From Pirellulaceae bacterium (GTDB lineage: Bacteria > Planctomycetota > Planctomycetia > Pirellulales > Pirellulaceae), in NCBI GenBank assembly GCA_023382975.1, contig JAHDXO010000002.1, forward strand, positions 85,434-149,433: 64,000 nt of DNA. The letters run 5' to 3'. The translations under genes were made by a program, and so were the position numbers. Of the stretch, positions 51,701 through 60,308 are shown piece after piece (the stretch's first letter is position 1; each line of letters starts with the position of its first letter). The notes under the pieces were generated by a model. That model saw nothing but the letters and a program-made list of their open reading frames with translations. It did not search any database and had not been told where the DNA came from.

Positions 51701-53966
51701 TGATGACCGGGGATTCATGGAGCGTGTAGTCCTGAACGCAATCGGTCATGGCCATCAAATCGGGTTGGCTGCCCGCCCATCCGAGCACCACCTCCGGATA
51801 GAAAGCGTGTGACAGTTCTTGTTCCAGGTCCTTGAAGTACAACCTCGTGTCACCGAAGAACACTTCCCGGGCGGTCAGCAGGTGCCGCACCAAACCCACA
51901 AGCATCGTGGCCTTCACCTGCATGGCCGAAAGCCGCAGAGGATGCCACGGCGCAACCACGGTCGCGGCTGTTCCGCCTTCGATGTGCGCTGTACCGATTG
52001 ACAGCAGCGGGCGCAATAGCAACTCGCGGTTGCGGTCTCCCTTAGCCTGGCGAACGATGACATCCAGCAGCCCGGAGTAGGCTACGACCTGCGAACGCAG
52101 CGAAGCGCTATGCAGCCCAGCTTCGCACATCTCCTTGATCGCGTTCGTGTATTCCTCCTCAAACAGAGCGAACTTGGCTCCGATCATTGCGCCAAGATCC
52201 TCGGGCACAAGTTGCTGTCTAACTGCCTCCTTCAAGTTGTTACGGAACTGAACCGCGATGTCGTTTTGCTTCTTATAGACGGGGACGAACGAACCGCGAT
52301 CGCGGTCGTAGGCGGGAACAAAAGTCTTGACGTTGCCAAGGTCCACGGTCTGAAGCGCGCCTTTGGTGCTAACCGGCTCTTGGAGCGCGCGGCAGTAAAC
52401 GAGCGGGTGTTCGGCCAACCGGTTCCAGTCATCGACGAGTTGTGAGGACACGGCGTTTCGGTCGTACTTCCACACTAGCTGTGTCGAGTACGATTGAGTT
52501 CCTCCCGTCATGACATCGACTTCCAGTTCCAGGACGAACTTGAGCTGAAGTGCGGCCTTGGCGGTCGAGCGATTTAGCGTGGTTCTCCTCTGCTGAGCCC
52601 ATTCAGCAACCAGCTTGGGGAAGTCGAAAAGCTGACCGACATTCCAACTCACACGGTCACCGAAAAGCGCCTTGGCTCCCGCGTAGCGGCGGGCGAAATA
52701 TAAGCCCGCATCGACGTTCAAGTCCTTCAGTTCTTTTTTCGTAGCCCGGTCGCACCTGATCTTTAGCTTTCTCTTTGCTCCCGCTTCGCCTTGGCTGAAG
52801 AGCGATTCCATGCACAAGGCAATGCCGAGCAGGAAATCATCCGTTTCCCGCGCCTTGCCGAAAACGAATCGGTCCCAGGCGGATTTGAGCTTCCGATCTT
52901 CCTTCAGCTCGTTGCGGTGCGCCTCGTAGAACTCACTGTCGTCCTCAGTGGGTTCGTTTCCCAAGCGGGTCACCAAGCTCTGAAGATATTCTCGTTCGTC
53001 GTCCGAAAGCAGTTCCGGTTCCCGATCGTCGAAGAAGCGGATGGTTTCCCTCGCGAGGTTGAACTTCTCCCTCTTCACTCCGTCAAAGAGTGGGCGAATC
53101 TGTTCCCATTCGCATTCAGCAAGCGCCGATGACGCGGCATTCCATCCGCTTGGGCTGTGAATGAACGATTCTATCGTGGGGTGCAGTCCGACAGGAATCG
53201 CGTCGATGGCCTTGGCGAAGGCAGTTTCCAGCTCATCCTCGCCCAGGAGGAGCTGCGAAGGCGTCTGCTTGAGCAGGTAGCAACCACGGGCGCGGAATCC
53301 CGCGCTGTATTCCTTCTTCCACGCCGAGAAGCGTCCCCGCGCGGCTTCCTTGATGCGACTGGAGAACACCGAGTCCTTCGGCAGCCGAAGCGCTGGCAGA
53401 GCTTCCCCCAACGCTTGGAGGATCGGAAGCCCATCAGTCTCGATGGCCGAACGTGTCTGCAAGACGTAGCCCGCAATTCGGTCCAGTGGCGCAACACGCA
53501 GGTCTTGAAGGCCGGTGAGCGCCTTCTCCCACCACTTGGAATGTTCCTCGGACAGCGACAGTCCTTCGCTGGCGACCCTGATCCACAACTCCGGGTGTTC
53601 CTGCAGCTCCGGCCCTCCGATCCGGATGAACTCCTTCAGCGACTGTTCCTCGTCGTCCCCGGTGTTCGCAATCAGTAGTACCGGCTTTTCCGTGGTTGCG
53701 TTGCGGAAGTACGTCGCGGGAAGCGTTGTTAGCACTTCTTCGGGAAGTTGCTGCCCATCAAGGAAAGCCTTGGGAAGCCTGAGATCGATCTGCGCTGCGA
53801 GGGAGGGTTCGGCAAGAATTTGGCGAGCTACGGCCGCCGTGTGCTCCGCGCTCAAGCAGTCTATGGTAAACCGAGCCGTGCCCTCTGACTGCGCGCCGCG
53901 GTCGCCCGACAACTCCTCCTTGAGCAATAGGGAAACAATGCTGCCGATGAGTTCTGATATATTCAC
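48714..53966 (-). CDS. Giant FtsK/HerA-type ATPase, DptH-like
   Basis: This protein of about 1,750 residues has a C-terminal DNA-pumping ATPase of the FtsK/HerA class. Walker A is GSTGSGKSVL near residue 1,525, Walker B 'ARIVLIDPKQGVDYFAFE' lies about 30 residues later, and then come 'IIWLIHDEFAEWM' and 'AGIHLVFAAQRPDANVMPMQ'. The first 1,450 residues are not recognisable. Size, domain order and neighbours match DptH, the largest protein of phosphorothioation-dependent restriction. The GTG at 53966 overlapping the previous stop (GTGA) is preferred over the ATG at 54005, which overlaps that gene by 43 bases. Confidence 0.8.
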   Translation of the reverse strand: MNISELIGSIVSLLLKEELSGDRGAQSEGTARFTIDCLSAEHTAAVARQILAEPSLAAQIDLRLPKAFLDGQQLPEEVLTTLPATYFRNATTEKPVLLIANTGDDEEQSLKEFIRIGGPELQEHPELWIRVASEGLSLSEEHSKWWEKALTGLQDLRVAPLDRIAGYVLQTRSAIETDGLPILQALGEALPALRLPKDSVFSSRIKEAARGRFSAWKKEYSAGFRARGCYLLKQTPSQLLLGEDELETAFAKAIDAIPVGLHPTIESFIHSPSGWNAASSALAECEWEQIRPLFDGVKREKFNLARETIRFFDDREPELLSDDEREYLQSLVTRLGNEPTEDDSEFYEAHRNELKEDRKLKSAWDRFVFGKARETDDFLLGIALCMESLFSQGEAGAKRKLKIRCDRATKKELKDLNVDAGLYFARRYAGAKALFGDRVSWNVGQLFDFPKLVAEWAQQRRTTLNRSTAKAALQLKFVLELEVDVMTGGTQSYSTQLVWKYDRNAVSSQLVDDWNRLAEHPLVYCRALQEPVSTKGALQTVDLGNVKTFVPAYDRDRGSFVPVYKKQNDIAVQFRNNLKEAVRQQLVPEDLGAMIGAKFALFEEEYTNAIKEMCEAGLHSASLRSQVVAYSGLLDVIVRQAKGDRNRELLLRPLLSIGTAHIEGGTAATVVAPWHPLRLSAMQVKATMLVGLVRHLLTAREVFFGDTRLYFKDLEQELSHAFYPEVVLGWAGSQPDLMAMTDCVQDYTLHESPVINDTEPDDTNENPTTGSNCVLDLVQRYLRLHPHEHANMSVVLYNCDSTRLPQAVVERIGQLYEDEEDVRCQVLLRHGDAGRLRDLYRAIVSQGDADIDSFNASEATQDFMARLRICIIADQAPPPNPKDGCPYDIVFSQDVIARHSQVEWYPETAAPISMETLVPARWSRRRAAAIDDMKSVVYLCCPVQTAEGWSFLTALTTFIKGDWDENEGKRLLPARQLDFRDNRTARIFEETHNLGNWVVNYDELLDRRQLLNQHVRVIRYKQSKTQGRNVIISSKAPLGLLISMVLQRIKALNLGLSDTQCRELAERFVNDANDVSGDIVLRAAKRGRNASELMGIVLSRFMLRHELGERRYHGWYFLDDYADWLGQREEQIADILCLSPEVTEQGALRLTVFVSEAKYIELAGLSTKRKESQKQLRDTIKRINEAVFGAPERLDRDLWLARLSDLILDGVQFPASARINLADWRRAIREGACEISIRGYSHVFVWGPDDPCDCSSFAPVAEPEGAYQEVFGRPELRELVRCYFENRDPLTLRRSIAQQDVWSEIEYQRPTDRAKIKAPRIHTPDKDDEPPPDNGGTGGSPTPPLAPRTPSGNARQRVADSSALTQASADTNWAYPAIARVVSGVEPDAESNDDNTWLHAVETKSKHALQQFQLQAKVVSSTLTPNCALIKFAGSSSLTVEQVGRKRSELLTTYGLNIVAIRPEPGLVSLSIERPKRRVIRTPELWAKWQPAAEWGNRSLLIGVREDDGELLFLSPGKAHAPHTLIAGSTGSGKSVLMQNIILAIAATNLPGQARIVLIDPKQGVDYFAFETLPQLDAAIVVEPDAAIAKLEQLVAEMDVRYGKFRAARCPNLDEYNKRSTEADRLPIIWLIHDEFAEWMMVDDYKEAVTNIVGRLGVKARAAGIHLVFAAQRPDANVMPMQLRANLGNRLILKVDAAGTSEIALGESGAEFLLGNGHLLAKLEGVPGLCFAQVPLTEAEFVDAIVRVMS

Positions 53967-55504
53967 GATTGCCCCCGTGCAAGCGGATTCTGGATGTAAG
54001 CGCATGCATCCGAAAGCCTGCGAAGCATCCCGAGGCTGGAAAGCCGTTGCTCCAGTCGGTTCGAGTTCGTCTGAAACGGCTTCTTCTCGAAATCCTCGTG
54101 TGACAGCACCCGCTCGGCTTCTCGCTCTCCGATCACAAAGCCGTAGCGAGTAAACAGCATATCGAGAAACTCCTTGTATTCCATCCGTCGCGAGACATTG
54201 GCCAGCACCAGCGTTTTCAGAAGCGCATCGGTCGGAGCATATCGCAGTCGGTTGGTGCCTCGTTTCGACACCAAGCCCACGTCGCGACCGTATTGGCGGT
54301 GAACGCTGGCCACATGCTGTTTATGGCGGGCAATGGCTGCTCGCCGAAGCTCGGACGCAAGGGCATCCGGCTCCGAGCAGCCTTCGTAGTCTTCCGGGTC
54401 GTTCGGCCAGCGCACCTGTTCTTCTAGGATCGCCTTGCACGCGGCGAACGCGCTGGGCTGTGCCTTGGCCTGCTGCCAGCGATCCGATCCGGTGATCCCC
54501 GCCAAGTACGCTTCGACGGCCTTTTGCGACAGCAGGCTGTTTTCCTGGTAGTTTGACGCGGACAGTTCGCGCACCAGCGTCTTCCTCGGCGCTATGACCT
54601 CGCAGATGAAGTTAAGGGGCCGGCACAGGAGTGCGCTGCTTACTTGCAACTGATACAACATCACATGGAACGCACCTAGCGTGACTAGGTGCGGCAGTGC
54701 ATCGAATCCCGGCAACTCCAGGGACAGCACGTGTAACCAGTCATCGGCCAGCAGATCGAAGACAGAATGCTCGCAGTATGGAAGGAAACTGTTGGCTCGC
54801 GTCTCCTGGTCCTCGCCGCCCTCAGGCTGAAACAGCGCCAGCAGTTTGTTCCACTGGTTCTCTCCCGAAAGCAACGATGCAAAACGTGCTGCCAATTCGT
54901 TCTTCCTCTTCGAACGGCTGAGCATCAGGTACATGATCTCGCCGGTGCGGCCGAAGTAGATGTACTCGCGGCTGGTCTTGCCCGCAGGTGAAATGTTCAG
55001 ATCTTCGTATAGTGCGTTCGGGCCAAAGGGGAAGACGAAGCGGGAACTCCACCGCTTGTTCGCTTCGCTTTCTACAGCCGAACCGCGAAGGATGCCTACC
55101 AAGGAAACAAACTGTTGGAAGGAATGGAATCGTCCCCGAAGATAGGAGAAGTCGCGGGGCAGCACTCCCTTTGCGTTCGTATTCATCCATTCAACCCAAG
55201 CATCCCAAGCCGAGTTGCTGTTGGGAAAATGTGCGGCGACCCGTGTCAAGGCTTCGTTGTTGAACAAGATGTTGCGCAGGTACATCCGCTTATATGGCTT
55301 GTACAGCAGGGGATGATTGCCGTTCTGTAGCAACTGCCCGTTACGGAAGCTGGCTTCGGCCACATTGAGAAATTCGAGAAACAGCAACCAAGGGCTTTGC
55401 GAATCCCAGAGCCTATGGCCCCATATCTGCTCATCGACCCACATGCTGTTTTCGCGGTAATCCTCGCGCGGCGGAAGCGGCAGGATGGATACGGTATCAG
55501 CCAT
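53963..55504 (-). CDS. Unrecognised protein in DptG position
   Basis: This 513-residue protein has no motif I can name. It opens 'MADTVSILPLPPREDYRENS', then 'MWVDEQIWGHRLWDSQSPWL'. It is rich in aromatic residues in the first third, with 'IYFGRTGEIMYLMLSRSKRK' in the middle and a basic C-terminus. No membrane helix or P-loop is seen. It overlaps the ATPase before it by 8 bases and the FtsK-type gene after it by 4, so the three are made together. By position it corresponds to DptG of DptFGH systems; homology is not shown. Confidence 0.7.
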   Translation of the reverse strand: MADTVSILPLPPREDYRENSMWVDEQIWGHRLWDSQSPWLLFLEFLNVAEASFRNGQLLQNGNHPLLYKPYKRMYLRNILFNNEALTRVAAHFPNSNSAWDAWVEWMNTNAKGVLPRDFSYLRGRFHSFQQFVSLVGILRGSAVESEANKRWSSRFVFPFGPNALYEDLNISPAGKTSREYIYFGRTGEIMYLMLSRSKRKNELAARFASLLSGENQWNKLLALFQPEGGEDQETRANSFLPYCEHSVFDLLADDWLHVLSLELPGFDALPHLVTLGAFHVMLYQLQVSSALLCRPLNFICEVIAPRKTLVRELSASNYQENSLLSQKAVEAYLAGITGSDRWQQAKAQPSAFAACKAILEEQVRWPNDPEDYEGCSEPDALASELRRAAIARHKQHVASVHRQYGRDVGLVSKRGTNRLRYAPTDALLKTLVLANVSRRMEYKEFLDMLFTRYGFVIGEREAERVLSHEDFEKKPFQTNSNRLEQRLSSLGMLRRLSDACAYIQNPLARGQS

Positions 55505-57356
55505 GAGTCACCTCCACCACGTCATCGAGCGGGTTGCCTGCAGGATCGAGTGTAAGCAGGTGGAAGGCGACCGTATTCGATTCCGTGACGCCCTCGCCTC
55601 GCCGCCGCTCGTTCAGGCAGGACAGCAACCGAGACTTGAATGCCAGCATGTCTTCGTAACATTCTCTCGAAAAACTGCCGGGCAGTGCCCCCTCGGCCAC
55701 GCGGCTCAAGAACTCGTACCTGGTCAGATTCAAGGGCAGCGACGCGGAGATCGTCTGCGAAAACTGCACGTGCAGTGAGGGCTTGCCATTCGCCAGGACA
55801 AGTGCCACTTGCTCGTTCAACCGTGGCGTCACCGGGACGCGATCCTCTAGCACCTGGCTTACCTTAGAGCTCGAAAAGGAAATGCTCGTTGCCAGAAGGA
55901 GGTCGCGGTCGGAATTCACCAGCATCCCGACGAAGATCCGGTTCAACCCTTTGACCAGCCGCGCAAGGAGCGCGCGTTCCACCCGTCCGCCAACGGTAAG
56001 CGGGCCCACCACCTTCTCCAGGTACTCTCCCGCGTACTTGAATACGGTCAGCTCCCAGAGAGACAGCTCCTGCTCCCATTCCCGCGGAATCTTGAAGAAC
56101 AGCCCGCGGCGCTGGCTCACAAGCAAACGCAAGAACTGGTCGTTGGCGGCATCGCCATCGTCACCTTCGACATACGAGCGCTGCGCGGCATAATAGCTGG
56201 CGTCTGCCCCGTACATGGTGTCGGCCCGCAGTAGCCCATCGAAGTACGGCTTCAGGTTCTCGTCAGCTTCCCCGAAGATCAGAATGTTATCGACACGGTT
56301 TGACGTTTCGTGCCCGATGCGGAACCGGTTCAGGTACTCGAACACTTCCAGCGACTCGCGGCGCACTTCCGACAGGTTGCCTCCGAAGAGGTTGTTGAAG
56401 AGGCTTGCCTTCGCGGTCGTTCCCTTTTGCAGGAACGTCGAGACATCGCTTGCCTGCATCAGTCGGTCCTTGGCGTCCGGGTGGCCAAGGATGGCGTTGG
56501 CAAACAGCAGCAGCATCCGTCTGATCGGCACATGCAGTTCATTGCAATCGCACAGTTCGAACAACGACCGCAGCCGTCCCTGGACCAGCGGCGATTTCAG
56601 CAGTTCGTAATTGTGGCGGATCGGGCAGCGATCCCCGAAAAAGCCGTCTTCGACCTTGCTAGAGTAGCACTCGGACCAGCCTTCGTGATCCAAAAAGGCG
56701 TCGAGCGCCAGGTCGTACAGGGTGATGCAGGGAACGCGGCTGAGATTCAAGAGCGTGACCCGTGCCTCAGCCGTCTCCCGCTGTCCATCGACCAGCAGCG
56801 CCTCCACGATGCAGCGGACGCGGGTCACGGTAGGGGTTGAGGGCAGCCGTTGCAGAGTTTCGACAAGTTGGCCGTCGTTTGCGGCGACCAGGAACTGTAC
56901 CTTCCCATTAGGCGCGCACAAGCAATCGCAAAAACTCGTGAGCAGCTCCGCTTTGTCGCTATAGCGACCGTTCACGTCCTGCGGCGGAAGTGCGGTCAGG
57001 TCCCGGATGACATGGATTTTCACCGTCTCCCCACCGGCCGAGATGTCCAGCGTATGGTAAACATCGTCAGAACTCCACTGCGCTTCGCTACCACCCAGAA
57101 GCGCCCAGACCTTCCCACACAAGTGGCTCTTGCCATCGCCCGCTGTCCCGGTCAGGACCACCGACTGCCGGTTCTGGCATTCCAGGCTGAACTGTGCCAG
57201 CAGATCCTGCTCAACGGGATGGACGAACGCAAGCGGCCGGATACCGGCTCGCTTCGCCGATTTCCGGATATGTTCGTCGTACATATTGTCGTTGCGCGGA
57301 ATCGGCCCGTATTGCCGTATGAACCTGATCCATCGCGTAGCCTGCTGCGAAATCAT
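55497..57356 (-). CDS. P-loop ATPase, DptF-like
   Basis: This 619-residue ATPase has Walker A GTAGDGKSHL at residues 70-79 and a possible Walker B in 'GKVQFLVAANDGQLVETLQR' near 155. The 'VAANDG' segment resembles sensor-1 of AAA+ proteins. The rest is helical and unassigned. A P-loop ATPase of this size immediately before a G-like and an FtsK-like gene is the DptF-G-H order known from phosphorothioation-dependent restriction. It starts 17 bases after the PAPS-reductase-family gene. The family call is by motif and context, not by alignment. Confidence 0.75.
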   Translation of the reverse strand: MISQQATRWIRFIRQYGPIPRNDNMYDEHIRKSAKRAGIRPLAFVHPVEQDLLAQFSLECQNRQSVVLTGTAGDGKSHLCGKVWALLGGSEAQWSSDDVYHTLDISAGGETVKIHVIRDLTALPPQDVNGRYSDKAELLTSFCDCLCAPNGKVQFLVAANDGQLVETLQRLPSTPTVTRVRCIVEALLVDGQRETAEARVTLLNLSRVPCITLYDLALDAFLDHEGWSECYSSKVEDGFFGDRCPIRHNYELLKSPLVQGRLRSLFELCDCNELHVPIRRMLLLFANAILGHPDAKDRLMQASDVSTFLQKGTTAKASLFNNLFGGNLSEVRRESLEVFEYLNRFRIGHETSNRVDNILIFGEADENLKPYFDGLLRADTMYGADASYYAAQRSYVEGDDGDAANDQFLRLLVSQRRGLFFKIPREWEQELSLWELTVFKYAGEYLEKVVGPLTVGGRVERALLARLVKGLNRIFVGMLVNSDRDLLLATSISFSSSKVSQVLEDRVPVTPRLNEQVALVLANGKPSLHVQFSQTISASLPLNLTRYEFLSRVAEGALPGSFSRECYEDMLAFKSRLLSCLNERRRGEGVTESNTVAFHLLTLDPAGNPLDDVVEVTHG

Positions 57357-57373
57357 ACGTCTCCCGATCAGCG

Positions 57374-58189
57374 TTAAAGCTGGCAGATGAGGCAGCCGCG
57401 GTGGTCTTCTTCAGCTTCATCCCCGTCGCCCAGGATGTTGATGAGCTTCCTCTTCCTGCCGTTCCTTCTTAGTTTCTCCTGTCGTTCCAGCCAGTTCCGC
57501 TTAATCTCTTCCATCCGTTCGGGCCGCTCCAGCTCGGCCAGCGACTCGTCGTCGCACCAGTAGAACGGATTGCCTTCGCCCTTGTTCGTGGCGTACTCGT
57601 AGGCTTTGGCCTCCTCAAACTTCTCGGGGTATTGTTCCTTCAGACGAACCCACTCGATCTTCTGCTGGTAGAAGCAGAAAAAACAGCCGGAACGGGTGCG
57701 TCCCCAATCCGTGTAACGAGGAAGCCCAAGCCCGCTCTCCTCCAGAATCCGCAGGATGTCGGCCTTTACCAAGCCGTCGTCGCGGAACGGATACACCGTT
57801 GTGATATTCGGCTTGTGGCTGATATAGCCTCCGCGTTTCTCGTCGGCGCGGATCGCTACGTAGTTGATGACTGGCGAATCCCCAACATACTTCTCGAACG
57901 GCTTTAGCTTGAGCACCTTCGTACACCATCGGCGATGATTCGACGGGATCATGCCGCCGAACACCGTGAGCCAATGGTCGAAGTTCTGCTCCGCAGTCGT
58001 CTTGTTGATGGACTTGCCTAGGATCGCTTCCAGGCGGGCCAAGTACTCGTAGGTTTCCGGTAGTTCCTTGTCGGTATCGTGGAAGATGTACTCCATGTCT
58101 GCCACGCGGTCGCGCATGTAGATCGCCAGAGCAGCGCTGTCTTTGCCGCCTGAAAGGCTCAGAATATGTCGAACTGGTTGATCCGCCAT
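57374..58189 (-). CDS. PAPS-reductase-family ATP pyrophosphatase, DndC/SspD-like
   Basis: This 271-residue N-type ATP pyrophosphatase has the PP-loop SGGKDS at residues 13-18, 'YIFHDTDKELPETYEYLARL', and C89 in 'RRWCTKVLKLKPFEKYVG'. Further Cys pairs are C169-x2-C172 ('GCFFCFY') and C266-x2-C269 near the end, fit for an Fe-S cluster. Enzymes of this kind activate a substrate with ATP and transfer sulfur; DndC and SspD do so for DNA phosphorothioation. Another member of the same fold reduces PAPS. The presence of a cysteine desulfurase in the same cluster favours the DNA-sulfur role. Confidence 0.85.
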   Translation of the reverse strand: MADQPVRHILSLSGGKDSAALAIYMRDRVADMEYIFHDTDKELPETYEYLARLEAILGKSINKTTAEQNFDHWLTVFGGMIPSNHRRWCTKVLKLKPFEKYVGDSPVINYVAIRADEKRGGYISHKPNITTVYPFRDDGLVKADILRILEESGLGLPRYTDWGRTRSGCFFCFYQQKIEWVRLKEQYPEKFEEAKAYEYATNKGEGNPFYWCDDESLAELERPERMEEIKRNWLERQEKLRRNGRKRKLINILGDGDEAEEDHRGCLICQL

Positions 58190-58198
58190 GTTATGGGT

Positions 58199-60307
58199 TC
58201 ACTCCTCTTGCGCCGATAGGCAGAACATGAGGTCTTTGTTCTTTGGTGCTGGGGCTTCCGCGAACGTCCCGAATCGGAGTGCCACCTGCTCGATGCGTTG
58301 TTTCTTGCCAGAGCTATCGACAAGCTGAATGGGCTTAGGTTCCGCTGAAGTCGGAATCTCGATGGGCAGCTTCAGACCACCCATTGCCGCCATGAAAGCT
58401 GTCGCCGCTGCGGGTAAGCCTGTCTTCAGCTTCGAATGGGCACCTGCGGCTGAGGCCACTTCATCGGCATACTTCTTCATCTCCGCCCCGAAGTGGAAAA
58501 ACGTCGTCGTCCGAAGCACTAGCACACGTTGGTCCGACCTCCCACCGTGGAAAAGCAATCCGCCCTGTGGCACGGCTTTGCCCAGCAGTACAAATGACTG
58601 ATCAGGCTCTCGCCCGTAGAGGGCGATCTTGATGTCTTGGGGAAACGGCGGCCGAACTTCCAAGCCGATCCGCGACAAGTTAGACAGCACGGCCTGTTGG
58701 AGTTCGAGCGCTCGCGCAGTCTGCAGTCGGCGATGGTGGAGATAGCCGCGGTCCTGTAGCAGGTTCCTCAGCGTGCAATGCGGAACGCCGACGAGTTTCC
58801 CGTCAAACCAGTCGATGCAGTGCGGTGTCCCGTTCCATTCCATAAGTCCGGACGTTGTGTGAGAGTTCTTCGCCTGCGGGGCACCCACTTTCCGCATTCG
58901 CCCAGGAACGAGCAAGACCGTATCGTCCCTCAACCGCTCGTGGTCCCTGTGAACATGCGTCGGCACAAACTGGAGTTCGCAGGAAGCGCTCAAGACCGCA
59001 AACACGAGTGACTTTTCGTTCTTGACCAATACGTCGCCCAATTGCATGTAAGGCAAGTCTCTTTCATCATCCTGCATGCCGAGCAAAGCTAATATTTCCG
59101 ACATGTGCTCGGCTTCCTCGTCAATGGCCGCATCGGGTGCCGAAGCAAAAGCTTCAACCGTTTCCCCAGATGGGTCTGTAGCGAGTTCAGCCCTCGCAGC
59201 ATCGCTGGCCGGAGGTTCTCGCGTCACACTCCACGGGTGCGGTCCCCACGACGTAGTGACGGCCTCCGTTGTGGCGTCGGCGTACATGCGGTGGAACGAA
59301 GGCGACGGTTGGTCGCCAAATGGCAAGAACTCGGTAAAACGCATCGTGTCGACTGCAGCAACGGCACTCTTTACGCCTGGATGCGAAAGGAGCTGCGCGA
59401 GAAAATGTGCGCCAAGCAGACGCATCATGTAGTCACCGAGCGGATGTCCCTCGCTTCGCAACGTCAATTCACAAAGGAGGGCATAATCGTGAAGCCCCAG
59501 TGCCCGCAATGTGTGCATGAAACGCGGTAGGATGGACAGGCGGGCTCCAGTTGCCGCGTTCTCGTCATTCATTGGCGGCTCATCGATTGGGCCGCCTAAA
59601 GCCTCCTCCAATGCCATCACGAAGTTGTGGATGGCGTGGCAAACCTCAGGGTCTTTGGGAAGCGTCTCCATCTGGATGCGGAACCTCTCTCTGTCGCACA
59701 GGTCTGACTTCGTTCGGAACTCGAAGAATCCGTTCAACAGACGTGTTTCTCGCCGAAATCCTTCGATCTGTTGCGGATTAAAGATCGGCGAGTTCGACAT
59801 CAGCAGAATAAACGCCTTGAACTTTTCGTAGATCTCCTTGGCGATGGACTGCGATTCGGCTTCGCCTTTGGCCAAGAGCAGATCAAGGAAAACCAATTGG
59901 AACGGTTCCCCAGCAAACAAGCCGTGAACAGACGAATACTTTCTGATGTTCGCATCCAGAAAGCCGTGGGCCTTCAGGTTCTGCTCAATGGTGGCCACTT
60001 CGTTACGGCGCTGGTCGAATTCGAGAAACAGCTTTTCCAATTGCTCGGTAATGTCCGTCAATTGGTTCCGGCACTCGTCCAGAGCTACAATGCCTGCATC
60101 GGTAACGCTGTTGGCGTTCCCAAAATCGCACTGAGTATGGTCGCTCAGCACCTGTACCAGCAACTCGTCGGCACCTACATCAGCACAGAACTCTGGCAGG
60201 CTATTTTTTACGGCTTGGAGAGTAGGTCCCGCGTAGACGTCGTCGATTATCGCAACGCGCCAGGATGCCATAGGGCTGACGCTTTGTTGTTGAACAGGCG
60301 CAGGCAC
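58199..60307 (-). CDS. Receiver-like protein, partner of GHKL ATPase
   Basis: This is a 702-residue protein whose first 220 residues look like a receiver domain with a helical insertion. 'WRVAIIDDVYAG' supplies the acidic pair, 'LVFLDLLLAKGEAESQSIAK' the acceptor Asp, and 'FILLMSNSPIF' the Ser. The usual Lys is not evident. The remaining 480 residues are unassigned and contain no HTH, so output is not classical transcription control. The GTG at 60307 has GGGGAGGG 6 bases upstream and lies one base after the stop of the GHKL gene. An internal ATG at 60271 is the alternative. Confidence 0.7.
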   Translation of the reverse strand: MPAPVQQQSVSPMASWRVAIIDDVYAGPTLQAVKNSLPEFCADVGADELLVQVLSDHTQCDFGNANSVTDAGIVALDECRNQLTDITEQLEKLFLEFDQRRNEVATIEQNLKAHGFLDANIRKYSSVHGLFAGEPFQLVFLDLLLAKGEAESQSIAKEIYEKFKAFILLMSNSPIFNPQQIEGFRRETRLLNGFFEFRTKSDLCDRERFRIQMETLPKDPEVCHAIHNFVMALEEALGGPIDEPPMNDENAATGARLSILPRFMHTLRALGLHDYALLCELTLRSEGHPLGDYMMRLLGAHFLAQLLSHPGVKSAVAAVDTMRFTEFLPFGDQPSPSFHRMYADATTEAVTTSWGPHPWSVTREPPASDAARAELATDPSGETVEAFASAPDAAIDEEAEHMSEILALLGMQDDERDLPYMQLGDVLVKNEKSLVFAVLSASCELQFVPTHVHRDHERLRDDTVLLVPGRMRKVGAPQAKNSHTTSGLMEWNGTPHCIDWFDGKLVGVPHCTLRNLLQDRGYLHHRRLQTARALELQQAVLSNLSRIGLEVRPPFPQDIKIALYGREPDQSFVLLGKAVPQGGLLFHGGRSDQRVLVLRTTTFFHFGAEMKKYADEVASAAGAHSKLKTGLPAAATAFMAAMGGLKLPIEIPTSAEPKPIQLVDSSGKKQRIEQVALRFGTFAEAPAPKNKDLMFCLSAQEE

Positions 60308-60308
60308 G

